This document shows, piece by piece, positions 30,800 to 37,771 of a stretch of 37,771 bases of DNA. Position numbers and translations under genes: made by a program. The notes beneath the pieces were generated by a model. That model saw nothing but the letters and a program-made list of their open reading frames with translations. It had not been told where the DNA came from and made no database searches. Source of the DNA: Lentisphaeria bacterium. GTDB lineage: Bacteria; Verrucomicrobiota; Lentisphaeria; Victivallales; UBA1829. Where the stretch lies: assembly GCA_017963105.1 (NCBI GenBank), contig JAGCTY010000016.1:1-37771 (forward strand), written 5' to 3'. Each line of letters begins with the position of its first letter. Position 1 is the stretch's first letter.

Positions 30800-31296
30800 A
30801 AACGTCGTTTTTAACGCTCGATACGCCGGAAAGCCTTCAGGTCGTACGCGATATCGCCGCCGAAGTCTGGCCGAAGACGTTCGCCCCGATTCTTCCCCCG
30901 GAGCAGATCCCGTACATGATGAACATGATGTACGCGCCGGAGGTCATGGAACGCGAACTGCGCGAGGGGTATCACTTCGCCGCGCTGGCCGTGGACGGCG
31001 TCCCGTCCGGCTACGTTTCCTGGTCACCGTACCGCGAGGACACTGCCAAGCTGCACAAAGTGTATCTGCTGACCTCGTGCCACGGGAAGGGATTCGGGCG
31101 GATGATGCTGGACTATGTTTCGGAGGTCTGCCGCGCCGCCGGGTTCAGACGGCTCCGGCTGAACGTGAACAAGCACAACGAACGCGCGATCGCCGTGTAC
31201 CGCAAAAACGGGTTCGAAACCGTCGAGTCCGTCAAAAACGACATCGGCGGAGGGTTCTTCATGGACGATTACGTCATGGAGAAACGTCTGGGCTGA
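30796..31296 (+). CDS. GNAT-family N-acetyltransferase
   Basis: A 166-residue acetyltransferase starting at an ATG that overlaps the recN stop as ATGA. KVYLLTSCHGKGFGRMMLDYV is motif A, with HGKGFG binding the acetyl-CoA pyrophosphate. RLRLNVNKHNERAIAVYRKNGF is motif B with the usual N and Y residues. The ending VMEKRLG is typical of small-molecule or protein N-acetyltransferases. The substrate cannot be deduced. Coupling to recN may be incidental. It converges on the LacI gene with 40 nt between the stops. Confidence 0.9.
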   Translation: MKTSFLTLDTPESLQVVRDIAAEVWPKTFAPILPPEQIPYMMNMMYAPEVMERELREGYHFAALAVDGVPSGYVSWSPYREDTAKLHKVYLLTSCHGKGFGRMMLDYVSEVCRAAGFRRLRLNVNKHNERAIAVYRKNGFETVESVKNDIGGGFFMDDYVMEKRLG

Positions 31297-31336
31297 CGTC
31301 CCCGGCAGACGCCCCCGGCGTATGCGGTGCGGCGCC

Positions 31337-32464
31337 TTAACGTGATTTCTTTTTCGGAGCGGACTTCGAAGCGGGCTTTGCGGCGGCTCTCGACGCGGGG
31401 GTCGCAATGCTGCTCTTCGTGGCGGGTTTTACCGCGGATGTGAGGCGCAGCGTGGATTCACGGACGATCAGGCTGGTCGGGATGACGCGTTCCACCGACG
31501 GGAGTTTCATGGTCGGATTGTTCATGCGCGTGAGGAGCAGTTCCGCCGCCGCGGTCGCCAGTGCGTTTTCGTCCTGATGCACGCTCGTGATCGGCACGCG
31601 GACGATGCCGCTTTCGAAGACTCCGCCGAACCCGACGAGCATGATGTCATCCGGGATGCGGATGCCGCGGTTCAGGAGTTCCAGCTCGGTGCCGACCGCG
31701 AGCATGTCATTGAAGCAGAAGATCGCCTCGACCTTCTCTTTCTGTTCCAGCAGCTGTGCGACGGCGCTCTGGCCGGCGATCATGTCGTTTCCGGTGCGGA
31801 ACATCCAGTCGCCGCGCACCTCGATCCCGGCCTCGCGGAGCCCGGCCAGGTACCCGGAACGGCGTTCCTGGGTCACGTAGGAGTCGAGCCTCGCGCCGAA
31901 ATAGGCGATTTTGCGGATGCCCATGCTGGTGAGGTGGCGCATGGCGGAGAGTGCGCCGTGGCGGTCGTCGACGACCACGGAATCCGTGTTGATGCCGGGA
32001 ATCTTGCGGTCGATGAAGACCAGCGGGCAGTTCTGCCTCATGATGAGCTCGGCGGCGCGGCGCCCCTCGTCATAGACGACCGGTGCCCAGATGATGCCGT
32101 CCACCTGGCGTTCGAGCAGCGCCGAAATGTCATGGAATTCCTTGATCGGATTGTTGAAACTGCACGCGAGCAGGATGCGGTATCCGTGGGTGAAAAGCGT
32201 CGCCTCGATCTGCTGGAGGATACTGGTGAAGAAGGAGTTGCCGAAATGCGGAATCACCACGCCGACCGTCATTGTGTTCTTCTGCTGCCCGAGTTCGTAG
32301 GAGAGGCGGTTCGGCACATAGCCGAGCTCCTCGGCCAGGCGCGTGATGCGCGTGCGGAGTTCGCCGCTGACGCCGACGCCGCCGCGGAGGGCGCGGGAAA
32401 CGCTCATCATAGAAACGTTTGCGGCCTTTGCGATGTCGCGGAGCGTGGTCTTCTGCTTTTTCAT
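31337..32464 (-). CDS. LacI-family transcriptional regulator with basic tail
   Basis: A 375-residue repressor-type regulator. TLRDIAKAANVSMMSVSRALRG is the N-terminal helix-turn-helix and RTRITRLAEELGYVPNRLS the hinge helix region. The sugar-binding domain covers about 60-335 (TVGVVIPHFGNSFFTSILQQIE; FIDRKIPGINTDSVVVDD; EAIFCFNDMLAVG). The last 33 residues are Ala/Lys/Ser/Pro-rich and basic, beyond the usual end of the family, like the tail on Nth in this window. The inducer is probably a sugar. AAGGA precedes the ATG. The divergent reductase fusion and its own gene are the nearest possible targets; a dyad at 32516-32528 overlaps its own promoter. Confidence 0.93.
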   Translation of the reverse strand: MKKQKTTLRDIAKAANVSMMSVSRALRGGVGVSGELRTRITRLAEELGYVPNRLSYELGQQKNTMTVGVVIPHFGNSFFTSILQQIEATLFTHGYRILLACSFNNPIKEFHDISALLERQVDGIIWAPVVYDEGRRAAELIMRQNCPLVFIDRKIPGINTDSVVVDDRHGALSAMRHLTSMGIRKIAYFGARLDSYVTQERRSGYLAGLREAGIEVRGDWMFRTGNDMIAGQSAVAQLLEQKEKVEAIFCFNDMLAVGTELELLNRGIRIPDDIMLVGFGGVFESGIVRVPITSVHQDENALATAAAELLLTRMNNPTMKLPSVERVIPTSLIVRESTLRLTSAVKPATKSSIATPASRAAAKPASKSAPKKKSR

Positions 32465-32515
32465 GACAGGGATCCTTATCGAGGGAAAAATCGTTGTTTT
32501 AAATGCGTTATGGCA

Positions 32516-32546
32516 GTTAATTTAACGTATAATTTATAAAAATCAA
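32516..32546 (-). promoter_or_regulatory. LacI gene promoter with overlapping palindrome
   Basis: On the minus strand TTGATT (complement of 32541-32546) and TAAATT (32519-32524) are spaced by 16 bp. The palindrome GTTAA-T-TTAAC (32516-32526) covers the -10 element, consistent with autorepression. The flanked form ACGTTAAATTAAC resembles the arms of the dyad upstream of the pseudopilin gene. Confidence 0.45.
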
Positions 32547-32701
32547 GCGATAAAGACAAATAATCCTAACTTTTTTCCGCGGAAACGGCGTTCTTCCGGC
32601 CGTTTTCCACCCACGCCGGGAGCTTTCCGGCGGTCGCGCCCCGGGTTGCGGCGGGAAATGGATCAAAAAACGGAGAAGACGGCAAAAAAGGCGGAACGGA
32701 C

Positions 32702-32730
32702 TTGATAAAACGGTTGCTCCGGGGTATATT
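32702..32730 (+). promoter_or_regulatory. Predicted promoter of the CoA-disulfide reductase fusion
   Basis: TTGATA (32702-32707) and TATATT (32725-32730) are spaced by 17 bp. The predicted start is near 32737, with a leader of about 65 nt ending in a strong GGAGGGAG before the ATG. Confidence 0.75.
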
Positions 32731-32801
32731 ACAAAACGAAGGAATCAGCCCGGAGCCTTTCCTGTCACGACATATACAGCTCACCCCGGAGGGAGAACCT
32801 T

Positions 32802-35225
32802 ATGAAAGTCATCATCGTGGGCGGCGTCGCCGCCGGAGCCAGTGCCGCGGCGCGTCTGCGCCGTCTGGACGAATCCGCGGAAATCATCCTGCTCGAAAAG
32901 GGCGCGTTCATCTCCTATGCGAACTGCGGTCTGCCGTACCATCTGGGGGGCGTCATCCCGGACCGCGACGACCTGCTGGTCATGACGCCGGAGAAATTCA
33001 AGTCGTGGTTCCGCGTCGACGTGCGCACGGAAAACGAGGCGGTGAAGATCGACCGGGCAAACCATACTCTGACGGTGCGCTGCGCGGACGGCGAGTATAC
33101 GGAGACCTACGACAAACTCCTGCTGGCGGTCGGCGCGACTCCGGCGGGCGAGGTGTACCCGGAGAAGGAATATCCGCATGTGACGCATCTGTGGACGATC
33201 CGCGACATGGACCGGGCGCTGAAACGTCTGCCCGGGGCGAAACGCGCTGTGATCGTCGGAGCCGGATTCATCGGACTGGAGACGGCGGAGAATCTGCGGG
33301 AACGCGGTCTCTCCGTGACGGTCGTCCAGCGCGGGAAACATGTCCTGCCGACCCTGGACGCGGAAATGGCCGGGGCACTCGCGGACGAACTTGCGGTCGC
33401 GGGGATCGACGTCCGGTTCGGGCGTCTGGTCAAGCAGTTTCATGAACATCCTGACTTCGTGGAAGTCGAGCTGGACGACGGATCGAAGGTCGAAACCGAC
33501 CTCGCGATCGTGTCGACCGGGGTGCGTCCGAACACCGCGATCGCGGCGGAAGCCGGACTGGAGTGCGGCCCGCGCGGACACATCGTCGTGGACGAGCATC
33601 TCCGCACGTCTGATCCGGACATCTTCGCCGCTGGCGACGCCGTCGAGGTCGCGGAACCGGTATTCGGCGGCAGGACGGCGATCCCGCTGGCGGGTCCGGC
33701 GAACAAGCAGGGGCGCATCGCGGCGGACAACATCTGCGGCGGACATTCGGCGTACAAGGGCAGTTTCGGCACGAGCATCGTGAAGGTCGGACATCTGAGC
33801 GCGGGTTCGGTCGGACTGACCGAAAGCAGACTGAAAGACATGGGGCGCCCGTACCGGAAACTCTACATCCACCCCGCATCGAACGCCTCGTACTATCCGG
33901 GCGGCACGCGCCTGACGCTGAAGCTGATTTTCGGAGACGACGGCACGATCTACGGTGCGCAGATCGTGGGCGCGAAGGGAGTGGACAAGCGCATCGACAC
34001 CATCGGACAGGCCATGCGGAACGGCCTGAAAGCACCTCAACTGGGCGAACTCGAACTCGCGTATGCGCCGCCGTACAGCTCGGCGAAGGATCCGGTGAAC
34101 TTCGCCGGATTCGTGGCGGAGGACATTCTGGCCGGGAAAAGCGACGTCGTGTACGCCGACGCGATCCCCGCTGACGCGCTGGTGGTCGACGTGCGCGAAC
34201 CGGATGAACACGAGCTCGGCGCCATTCCCGGCGCGGTCAATATCCCGCTCGGACAGCTCAGGGGCCGTCTGGCCGAACTTGATAAAGCGCGCCTGACCGT
34301 GACGTGCTGCCAGGTGGGACTGCGCGGCTACCTGGCCGAACGCATCCTGAAACAGAACGGATTTCGCGCGGCGAACCTTTCCGGCGGCTGGCTCGCGTGG
34401 AAGATGTTCCACCGCGAACCGAAAAAAAATGCCGTTCCGGCCCCGGAGGAGAAGCCTGGGGCATCCGCGTCCGCCGTGCCGACCGACCTCAGAAAACTCG
34501 ACGTGCGGACGCTGCCGTGTCCCGGCCCGGTCGTGAAGCTGAAAGCCGCCATGAAGGACGTTCCGACGGGCGGCGGCGTGCACCTGCTCGCGCCGTCGAC
34601 GTTCGAGGGCGATCTGCTGAACTGGGCGAAGGGATCCGGGGCCGCCGTGCGGAATCTCGCCCGCGTGGAGACATGGATCGAAGCCGACGTCCTGAAAAAC
34701 GATGCGGGGCAGACCTCGGAAAACGTTCCGGCGGGGCAGGGGAATACCCGGGCGGGCCAGTCGGCCGCGCTCGTGGTGTTCAGCAACGATTTCGACCGGG
34801 CGATGGCGGCCATGATCCTGGCGAACGGGCTGTCCGCCGCCGGGATGAAGGTCAGCGTGTTCTTCACGTTCTGGGGGTTGAGCATCCTGCGAAAGAATCC
34901 CGCGCCGGCGGTGAAAAAGAATCTCGTCTCGCGAATGTTCGGGTTCATGCTTCCGAAGGGACCGGAGAAGCTCGCACTCTCCAATCTCAATATGATGGGT
35001 ATGGGCTCCGCCATGATGAAGTCCGTCATGAAACGGAAGCATGTGCTGAGCCTGCCGGAGCTGATCCGGTCCGCGCGCGAGTCGGGGGTCCGGTTCATCG
35101 CGTGCGACATGGCGATGGACGTGATGGGCATCACGCGCGAGGAGCTGAACGATGTGGACGAGGTGGCGGGCGTCGCGACCTTCGCCGAGCTCGTGAAGGA
35201 CAGCGGGACCACACTCTTCATCTGA
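32802..35225 (+). CDS. CoA-disulfide reductase fused to rhodanese, TusA and DsrE-like domains
   Basis: An 807-residue, four-part sulfur-handling protein. Residues 1-445 form a flavin disulfide reductase of the CoADR/NADH-oxidase family: FAD motif GGVAAGASAAARLRR, single redox Cys42 in SYANCGLPYH, NAD motif GAGFIGLETAENL near 151, and FAAGDAVEV near 276. A rhodanese domain (about 450-545) carries VDVREPDEHELGAIPGAVNIP and the sulfur-carrying CCQVGLRGYLA near 500. A TusA/SirA domain (about 563-640) has LPCPGPVVKLK, with the sulfur-relay Cys near 572. A DsrE-like domain (about 655-807) ends with FIACDMAMDVMG. It plausibly passes persulfide sulfur between domains or reduces CoA-persulfide in the cytoplasm. 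Its promoter and ribosome site are strong. Confidence 0.93.
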   Translation: MKVIIVGGVAAGASAAARLRRLDESAEIILLEKGAFISYANCGLPYHLGGVIPDRDDLLVMTPEKFKSWFRVDVRTENEAVKIDRANHTLTVRCADGEYTETYDKLLLAVGATPAGEVYPEKEYPHVTHLWTIRDMDRALKRLPGAKRAVIVGAGFIGLETAENLRERGLSVTVVQRGKHVLPTLDAEMAGALADELAVAGIDVRFGRLVKQFHEHPDFVEVELDDGSKVETDLAIVSTGVRPNTAIAAEAGLECGPRGHIVVDEHLRTSDPDIFAAGDAVEVAEPVFGGRTAIPLAGPANKQGRIAADNICGGHSAYKGSFGTSIVKVGHLSAGSVGLTESRLKDMGRPYRKLYIHPASNASYYPGGTRLTLKLIFGDDGTIYGAQIVGAKGVDKRIDTIGQAMRNGLKAPQLGELELAYAPPYSSAKDPVNFAGFVAEDILAGKSDVVYADAIPADALVVDVREPDEHELGAIPGAVNIPLGQLRGRLAELDKARLTVTCCQVGLRGYLAERILKQNGFRAANLSGGWLAWKMFHREPKKNAVPAPEEKPGASASAVPTDLRKLDVRTLPCPGPVVKLKAAMKDVPTGGGVHLLAPSTFEGDLLNWAKGSGAAVRNLARVETWIEADVLKNDAGQTSENVPAGQGNTRAGQSAALVVFSNDFDRAMAAMILANGLSAAGMKVSVFFTFWGLSILRKNPAPAVKKNLVSRMFGFMLPKGPEKLALSNLNMMGMGSAMMKSVMKRKHVLSLPELIRSARESGVRFIACDMAMDVMGITREELNDVDEVAGVATFAELVKDSGTTLFI

Positions 35226-35243
35226 GTTGTCCCGACAGAGAAA

Positions 35244-35270
35244 AGTCCGCATCGAATGGAATCGGTGCGG
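35244..35270 (-). terminator. Probable terminator of the PlsC-like gene
   Basis: CCGCATCGA (35247-35255) faces TCGGTGCGG (35262-35270) across a 6-nt loop. On the minus strand the stem is followed by ACTTTTC. It lies between the convergent reductase fusion and acyltransferase genes; there is no T-run on the plus strand. Confidence 0.5.
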
Positions 35271-35312
35271 GCCAAAAACCATTACAATCGGCCGCGGCCG
35301 CAATGGCTGCGG

Positions 35313-36131
35313 TTACCGTGATTTGGCGGCTTTTTCTTCCTCGGCCCAGCGGTCGAAGCATCCCTGGATGAAGTCGATGGTCTTCTGATGCGTCTCGTGG
35401 CTGTTCTGGGCGACTTCCATGGGCGGGCCGAACTCGAACCGGACGGGGCGTTCGGGGTGGAGCGGGCCGAGGTCGCGGAGATATTTGCCGGTGGAAAGGA
35501 AATCGGTCTTCAAGGCCATCGGAAGGACGGGGACGCCGGCGGATTTTGCGAGCTTGATGCCGATGGTGTTGAACTGCGACGGGTCGAACGTCTCCGTGCG
35601 CGTGGACTGCGGGAAGACGATCATGGAGCGGCCGGCCTCGAGCATCTTTTTGCCCTCGGTGAGGACGGTCCGGAGGTCTTCGCGGGGATTGGTGCGGCTG
35701 ACCGGGATCGCGTGGAACGACAGCAGGATATGGCGGAAGAACGGCACGTCCAGCAGGGATTTCTTGACCACGAAGGAGAAGTCGATATGCTCGCGGATGA
35801 TCGCGTGGAGCACGGCGGTCTCCAGCAGGCTCATGTGGTTGCCCACGATCACCACCGGCTTGCCGCCGAGGTCGCGCAGATGGTTGAGGCCGCGGATGTG
35901 GATGCGTCCTCCGCAGCGTTCGATCAGGCGGATGTTGCGGGAGGAATAGGCGATCTGTTCTTCCTTCCCGAGCCTGCCGTGCGCGGCGGTGTTGCCGCTC
36001 AGGAAGAACGTCCAGAAGTTGCTCTGGTAGAAATACCAGCGGCTGTGAAGCCAGAGGTGGAACGCGAGGGAGCAGCGGTTGGACTCGGGGGTATCGTAAC
36101 TGTCCATGCCGGCGAAGAGATAGTGAGACAT
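35313..36131 (-). CDS. PlsC-type 1-acyl-glycerol-3-phosphate acyltransferase with altered motifs
   Basis: A 272-residue LPLAT-family protein. The N-terminal region has an aromatic-rich membrane segment (LWLHSRWYFYQSNFWTFFL). Motif I is NHMSLLE at 98-104: His99 is kept, but the aspartate of the usual NHxxxxD is Glu104. Motif II-like AIPVSRTNPREDLRT is intact. Motif III reads FPQSTRT at 174-180 instead of the usual FPEGTRS. VPVLPMALKTDF provides motif IV. The family transfers an acyl chain to lysophosphatidic acid at the inner membrane. The substitutions suggest a different acceptor or a specialised paralogue. The ribosome site is weak. It is divergent from the decarboxylase gene. Confidence 0.88.
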   Translation of the reverse strand: MSHYLFAGMDSYDTPESNRCSLAFHLWLHSRWYFYQSNFWTFFLSGNTAAHGRLGKEEQIAYSSRNIRLIERCGGRIHIRGLNHLRDLGGKPVVIVGNHMSLLETAVLHAIIREHIDFSFVVKKSLLDVPFFRHILLSFHAIPVSRTNPREDLRTVLTEGKKMLEAGRSMIVFPQSTRTETFDPSQFNTIGIKLAKSAGVPVLPMALKTDFLSTGKYLRDLGPLHPERPVRFEFGPPMEVAQNSHETHQKTIDFIQGCFDRWAEEEKAAKSR

Positions 36132-36216
36132 TTCAAACCCGTGTGAATGGTGAAAGTGTGGACCCGCGGCGCCCGCCGGGGGAGGTCCTCGGAAAAGACG
36201 CTAAAACTACTTCAAT

Positions 36217-36245
36217 AATTTACATCGAAAACCCGGTTTCTTCAA
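36217..36245 (-). promoter_or_regulatory. Predicted promoter of the PlsC-like gene
   Basis: On the minus strand TTGAAG (complement of 36240-36245) and TAAATT (36217-36222) are spaced by 17 bp; start near 36210, with a leader of about 79 nt. Confidence 0.6.
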
Positions 36246-36270
36246 GCGGAAAACGGCATCCCGCGGCGTC

Positions 36271-36365
36271 TTTTTCGTTTTTTTTTCCGCGCGATGTTTT
36301 TTTTGATTGTTTTTTGCCGTTTTGTGCGGTTTCAGGCTTGCATGAGAAACAAAATGTGATAAATT
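36271..36365 (+). promoter_or_regulatory. Decarboxylase promoter with upstream T-tracts
   Basis: TTGCAT (36338-36343) and TAAATT (36360-36365) are spaced by 16 bp, start near 36372. Upstream lie five T-tracts (36271-36275, 36278-36286, 36297-36304, 36310-36315, 36320-36323) whose centres are about one or two helical turns apart. This is typical of bent DNA or an UP-like activating element. Confidence 0.45.
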
Positions 36366-36395
36366 GTATTTCCACATTTACCTCACAACAACGTC

Positions 36396-37583
36396 ATGAA
36401 GAAGGACACGGCAAACATGCTGAAGGACGTGTACGATTACTACAGCCACGACGACTGGGCACTGATGAAAGCTGAAATGGACCGGAGGGAGACCCCGTTC
36501 CTGGTCGTCAACCTGAACATCATCCGCCGCAACTACGAGGCGCTCCGCAACCTGTACCCGTTCGCACACATCTACTACGCCGTGAAGGCGAACCCAGCGC
36601 CGGAAGTCCTGACCGTGCTGCGCGACATGGGGTCCTGCTTCGACATCGCGTCCATCTACGAGCTCGACCAGATTCTCGCGCTCGGGGTTTCGCCCGACCG
36701 CGTCAGCTACGGCAACACCATCAAGAAGGCGCGGGACATCGCCTACGCATACGGCAAGGGTGTCCGTCTCTTCACGACCGACAGCGAGAGTGACATCCGC
36801 AACCTCGCGCAGTACGCGCCCGGATCGCGCGTGGCGTGCCGCATCCTGACCGAAGGCGGCGAGACGGCAGAGTGGCCGCTTTCCCGCAAGTTCGGATGCC
36901 ATCCCGACCTGGCGATCGACCTCATCATGCTCGCGAAGGAACTCGGCCTCAATCCGTGCGGCGTGTCGTTCCACGTCGGTTCCCAGCAGCGCGACATCGG
37001 CGCGTGGGACTCCGCGATCTCGAAAGTGCGCTACATCTTCGACTATCTCGCGGGGGAGGGCATCAGCCTCAACCTCCTGAACATGGGCGGCGGATTCCCC
37101 GTCAAGTACATCTCGAAGACCAGCAGCCCGCACGTCTATGCCGAGGAAATCACGCGCTATGTGAACGAAGACTTCCCCAACGGCCTGCCGGAGATCATCC
37201 TGGAGCCGGGGCGTTCGCTCGTCGCGGAATCCGGCGTGCTCGTGACCGAGGTCGTACTCGTCTCCAAGAAATCCAACGTAGGCGTCGACAAGTGGGTCTA
37301 CCTCGACACCGGCCTCTTCAACGGTCTGATCGAGACCATCGGCGAGAGCATCAAGTATCCTCTCTACAGCGACGCCGAGGGCAAACCGTCCGACAATTTC
37401 GTGATCGCAGGTCCGACCTGCGACAGCCAGGACATCATGTACGAGAAGTTCCGCAACGCGCTTCCGTGCGGCATCAAGCCCGGCGACCGCATCTACTGGC
37501 TTACGACCGGAGCCTACACGGCCAGTTACTGCGCCGTCGGTTTCAACGGTTTCCCGCCGCTGAAGACGTATTTCGTGAAGTGA
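36396..37583 (+). CDS. Ornithine/lysine decarboxylase, fold III PLP type
   Basis: A 395-residue alanine-racemase-fold decarboxylase. PLP binds Lys64 in YYAVKANP. Other family marks are FDIASIYELDQIL, SFHVGSQQ, NMGGGFPVKY, EPGRSLVAESG and GPTCDSQD, where Cys342 is the catalytic residue contributed across the dimer. The spacing and the lack of diaminopimelate-specific features indicate ornithine and/or lysine decarboxylation, producing putrescine or cadaverine; carboxynorspermidine-type activity is less likely. The ATG at 36396 has no Shine-Dalgarno sequence, whereas the ATG at 36417 is preceded by AAGAAGGA about 10 nt away, so the protein may begin seven codons later. It is monocistronic, with a terminator behind it. 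Confidence 0.9.
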   Translation: MKKDTANMLKDVYDYYSHDDWALMKAEMDRRETPFLVVNLNIIRRNYEALRNLYPFAHIYYAVKANPAPEVLTVLRDMGSCFDIASIYELDQILALGVSPDRVSYGNTIKKARDIAYAYGKGVRLFTTDSESDIRNLAQYAPGSRVACRILTEGGETAEWPLSRKFGCHPDLAIDLIMLAKELGLNPCGVSFHVGSQQRDIGAWDSAISKVRYIFDYLAGEGISLNLLNMGGGFPVKYISKTSSPHVYAEEITRYVNEDFPNGLPEIILEPGRSLVAESGVLVTEVVLVSKKSNVGVDKWVYLDTGLFNGLIETIGESIKYPLYSDAEGKPSDNFVIAGPTCDSQDIMYEKFRNALPCGIKPGDRIYWLTTGAYTASYCAVGFNGFPPLKTYFVK

Positions 37584-37610
37584 TACGCTCCCGGGTTCCC
37601 CTTATGCAAA

Positions 37611-37640
37611 GAGGCTGCCCCGTTTCCGCGGGACAGCCTC
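37611..37640. terminator. Strong hairpin behind the decarboxylase gene
   Basis: GAGGCTG-x-CCCG (37611-37622) pairs with CGGG-x-CAGCCTC (37629-37640), with one mismatch and a 6-nt loop. The plus-strand side lacks a T-run, while the minus-strand side continues into TTTG. It could stop a convergent transcript from outside the window or slow the decarboxylase transcript. Confidence 0.55.
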
Positions 37641-37660
37641 GAACCGTATCGGACTGAAAT

Positions 37661-37679
37661 AGCCGGACCGGCTTATTTT
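37661..37679 (+). terminator. Intrinsic terminator of the decarboxylase gene
   Basis: AGCCGG-A-CCGGCT (37661-37673 region) is a 6-bp stem followed on the plus strand by TATTTTC. It is the first T-rich stop signal behind the decarboxylase. Confidence 0.6.
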
Positions 37680-37716
37680 CGATTAGGTCATTTGTCCTGG
37701 AAGTTCTGCAAAGGAC

Positions 37717-37771
37717 TTGAAAGCTGGTGTTTTCACATTACTTTATAGTTCGTCCAAAAACCTTAAAGGAA
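37717..37771 (+). promoter_or_regulatory. Possible promoter and ribosome site for a gene beyond the window
   Basis: TTGAAA (37717-37722) and TACTTT (37739-37744) are spaced by 16 bp, and the window ends in AAAGGAA, a possible Shine-Dalgarno sequence. No start codon is inside the window. Confidence 0.3.

Larger units (their letters stand above)
32465..32801. other. 337-bp divergent regulatory region
   Basis: No ORF with support. It holds the LacI promoter with an overlapping dyad (minus strand, 32516-32546), a GC-rich stretch of no recognised function (32560-32700), and the promoter and ribosome site of the reductase fusion (32702-32801). Confidence 0.7.

Noticed and set aside
32781-35303. 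840-residue minus-strand ORF antisense to the reductase fusion
   Set aside because: No recognisable motif, Arg/His-rich shadow composition, and the plus strand has motif-rich domains, a promoter and a ribosome site.

Overview
The window is a contiguous stretch of bacterial chromosome with about 60 % GC coding sequence, AT-rich intergenic spacers and Gram-negative envelope genes (lipoproteins, an O-polysaccharide exporter, two acyltransferases). A pseudopilin with an H-X9-DG style C-terminus, a LacI repressor, a GH51 lipoprotein and a thioester-less alpha-2-macroglobulin together suggest the PVC group, most likely Lentisphaerota (Victivallis-like). This placement is inference from gene content; there is no rRNA or other marker here. 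Promoters are of ordinary TTGxxx / TAxxxT type with 16-17 bp spacers.

Layout. (1) 1-1172: a short direct repeat, then a strong promoter driving two small membrane proteins (DUF1232/YkvA-like and DUF1294-like). (2) 1514-10585: a tightly coupled plus-strand surface-polysaccharide operon: DegT-family aminotransferase, ABC-2 exporter permease and short ATPase (Wzm/Wzt type), a double glycosyltransferase, a membrane-anchored glycosyltransferase, a NeuD-type acyltransferase, and an ArnT/GT39-like membrane protein split into two overlapping ORFs. A PaaK-like adenylating enzyme follows (10759-12042) under its own promoter. (3) 12217-25898, all minus strand: a 2059-aa alpha-2-macroglobulin, a membrane-anchored protein with an extreme acidic tail behind a pseudopilin, a Sel1-repeat lipoprotein, a GH51 arabinofuranosidase lipoprotein and an orphan MsmX/UgpC-type sugar ABC ATPase. 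(4) 26125-31296: a minus-strand nth / DUF374 acyltransferase / cinA operon with ATGA overlaps, divergent from recN and a GNAT acetyltransferase. (5) 31337-37583: LacI regulator, divergent four-domain CoA-disulfide reductase fusion (reductase, rhodanese, TusA, DsrE-like), a PlsC-type acyltransferase with altered motifs, and an ornithine/lysine decarboxylase.

The most unusual signal is a roughly 49-bp palindromic element present in five copies at three loci (12122-12219, 20545-20593, 22064-22160). It always lies at the 3' end of a minus-strand gene in the same orientation. Each copy has two hairpins whose stems change by compensatory substitutions, and at two loci the element itself supplies the gene's TGA stop codon. 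One copy doubles as an intrinsic terminator. This looks like a REP-like element family selected for structure at gene ends. No CRISPR array, tRNA, rRNA, transposase or phage gene was recognised.
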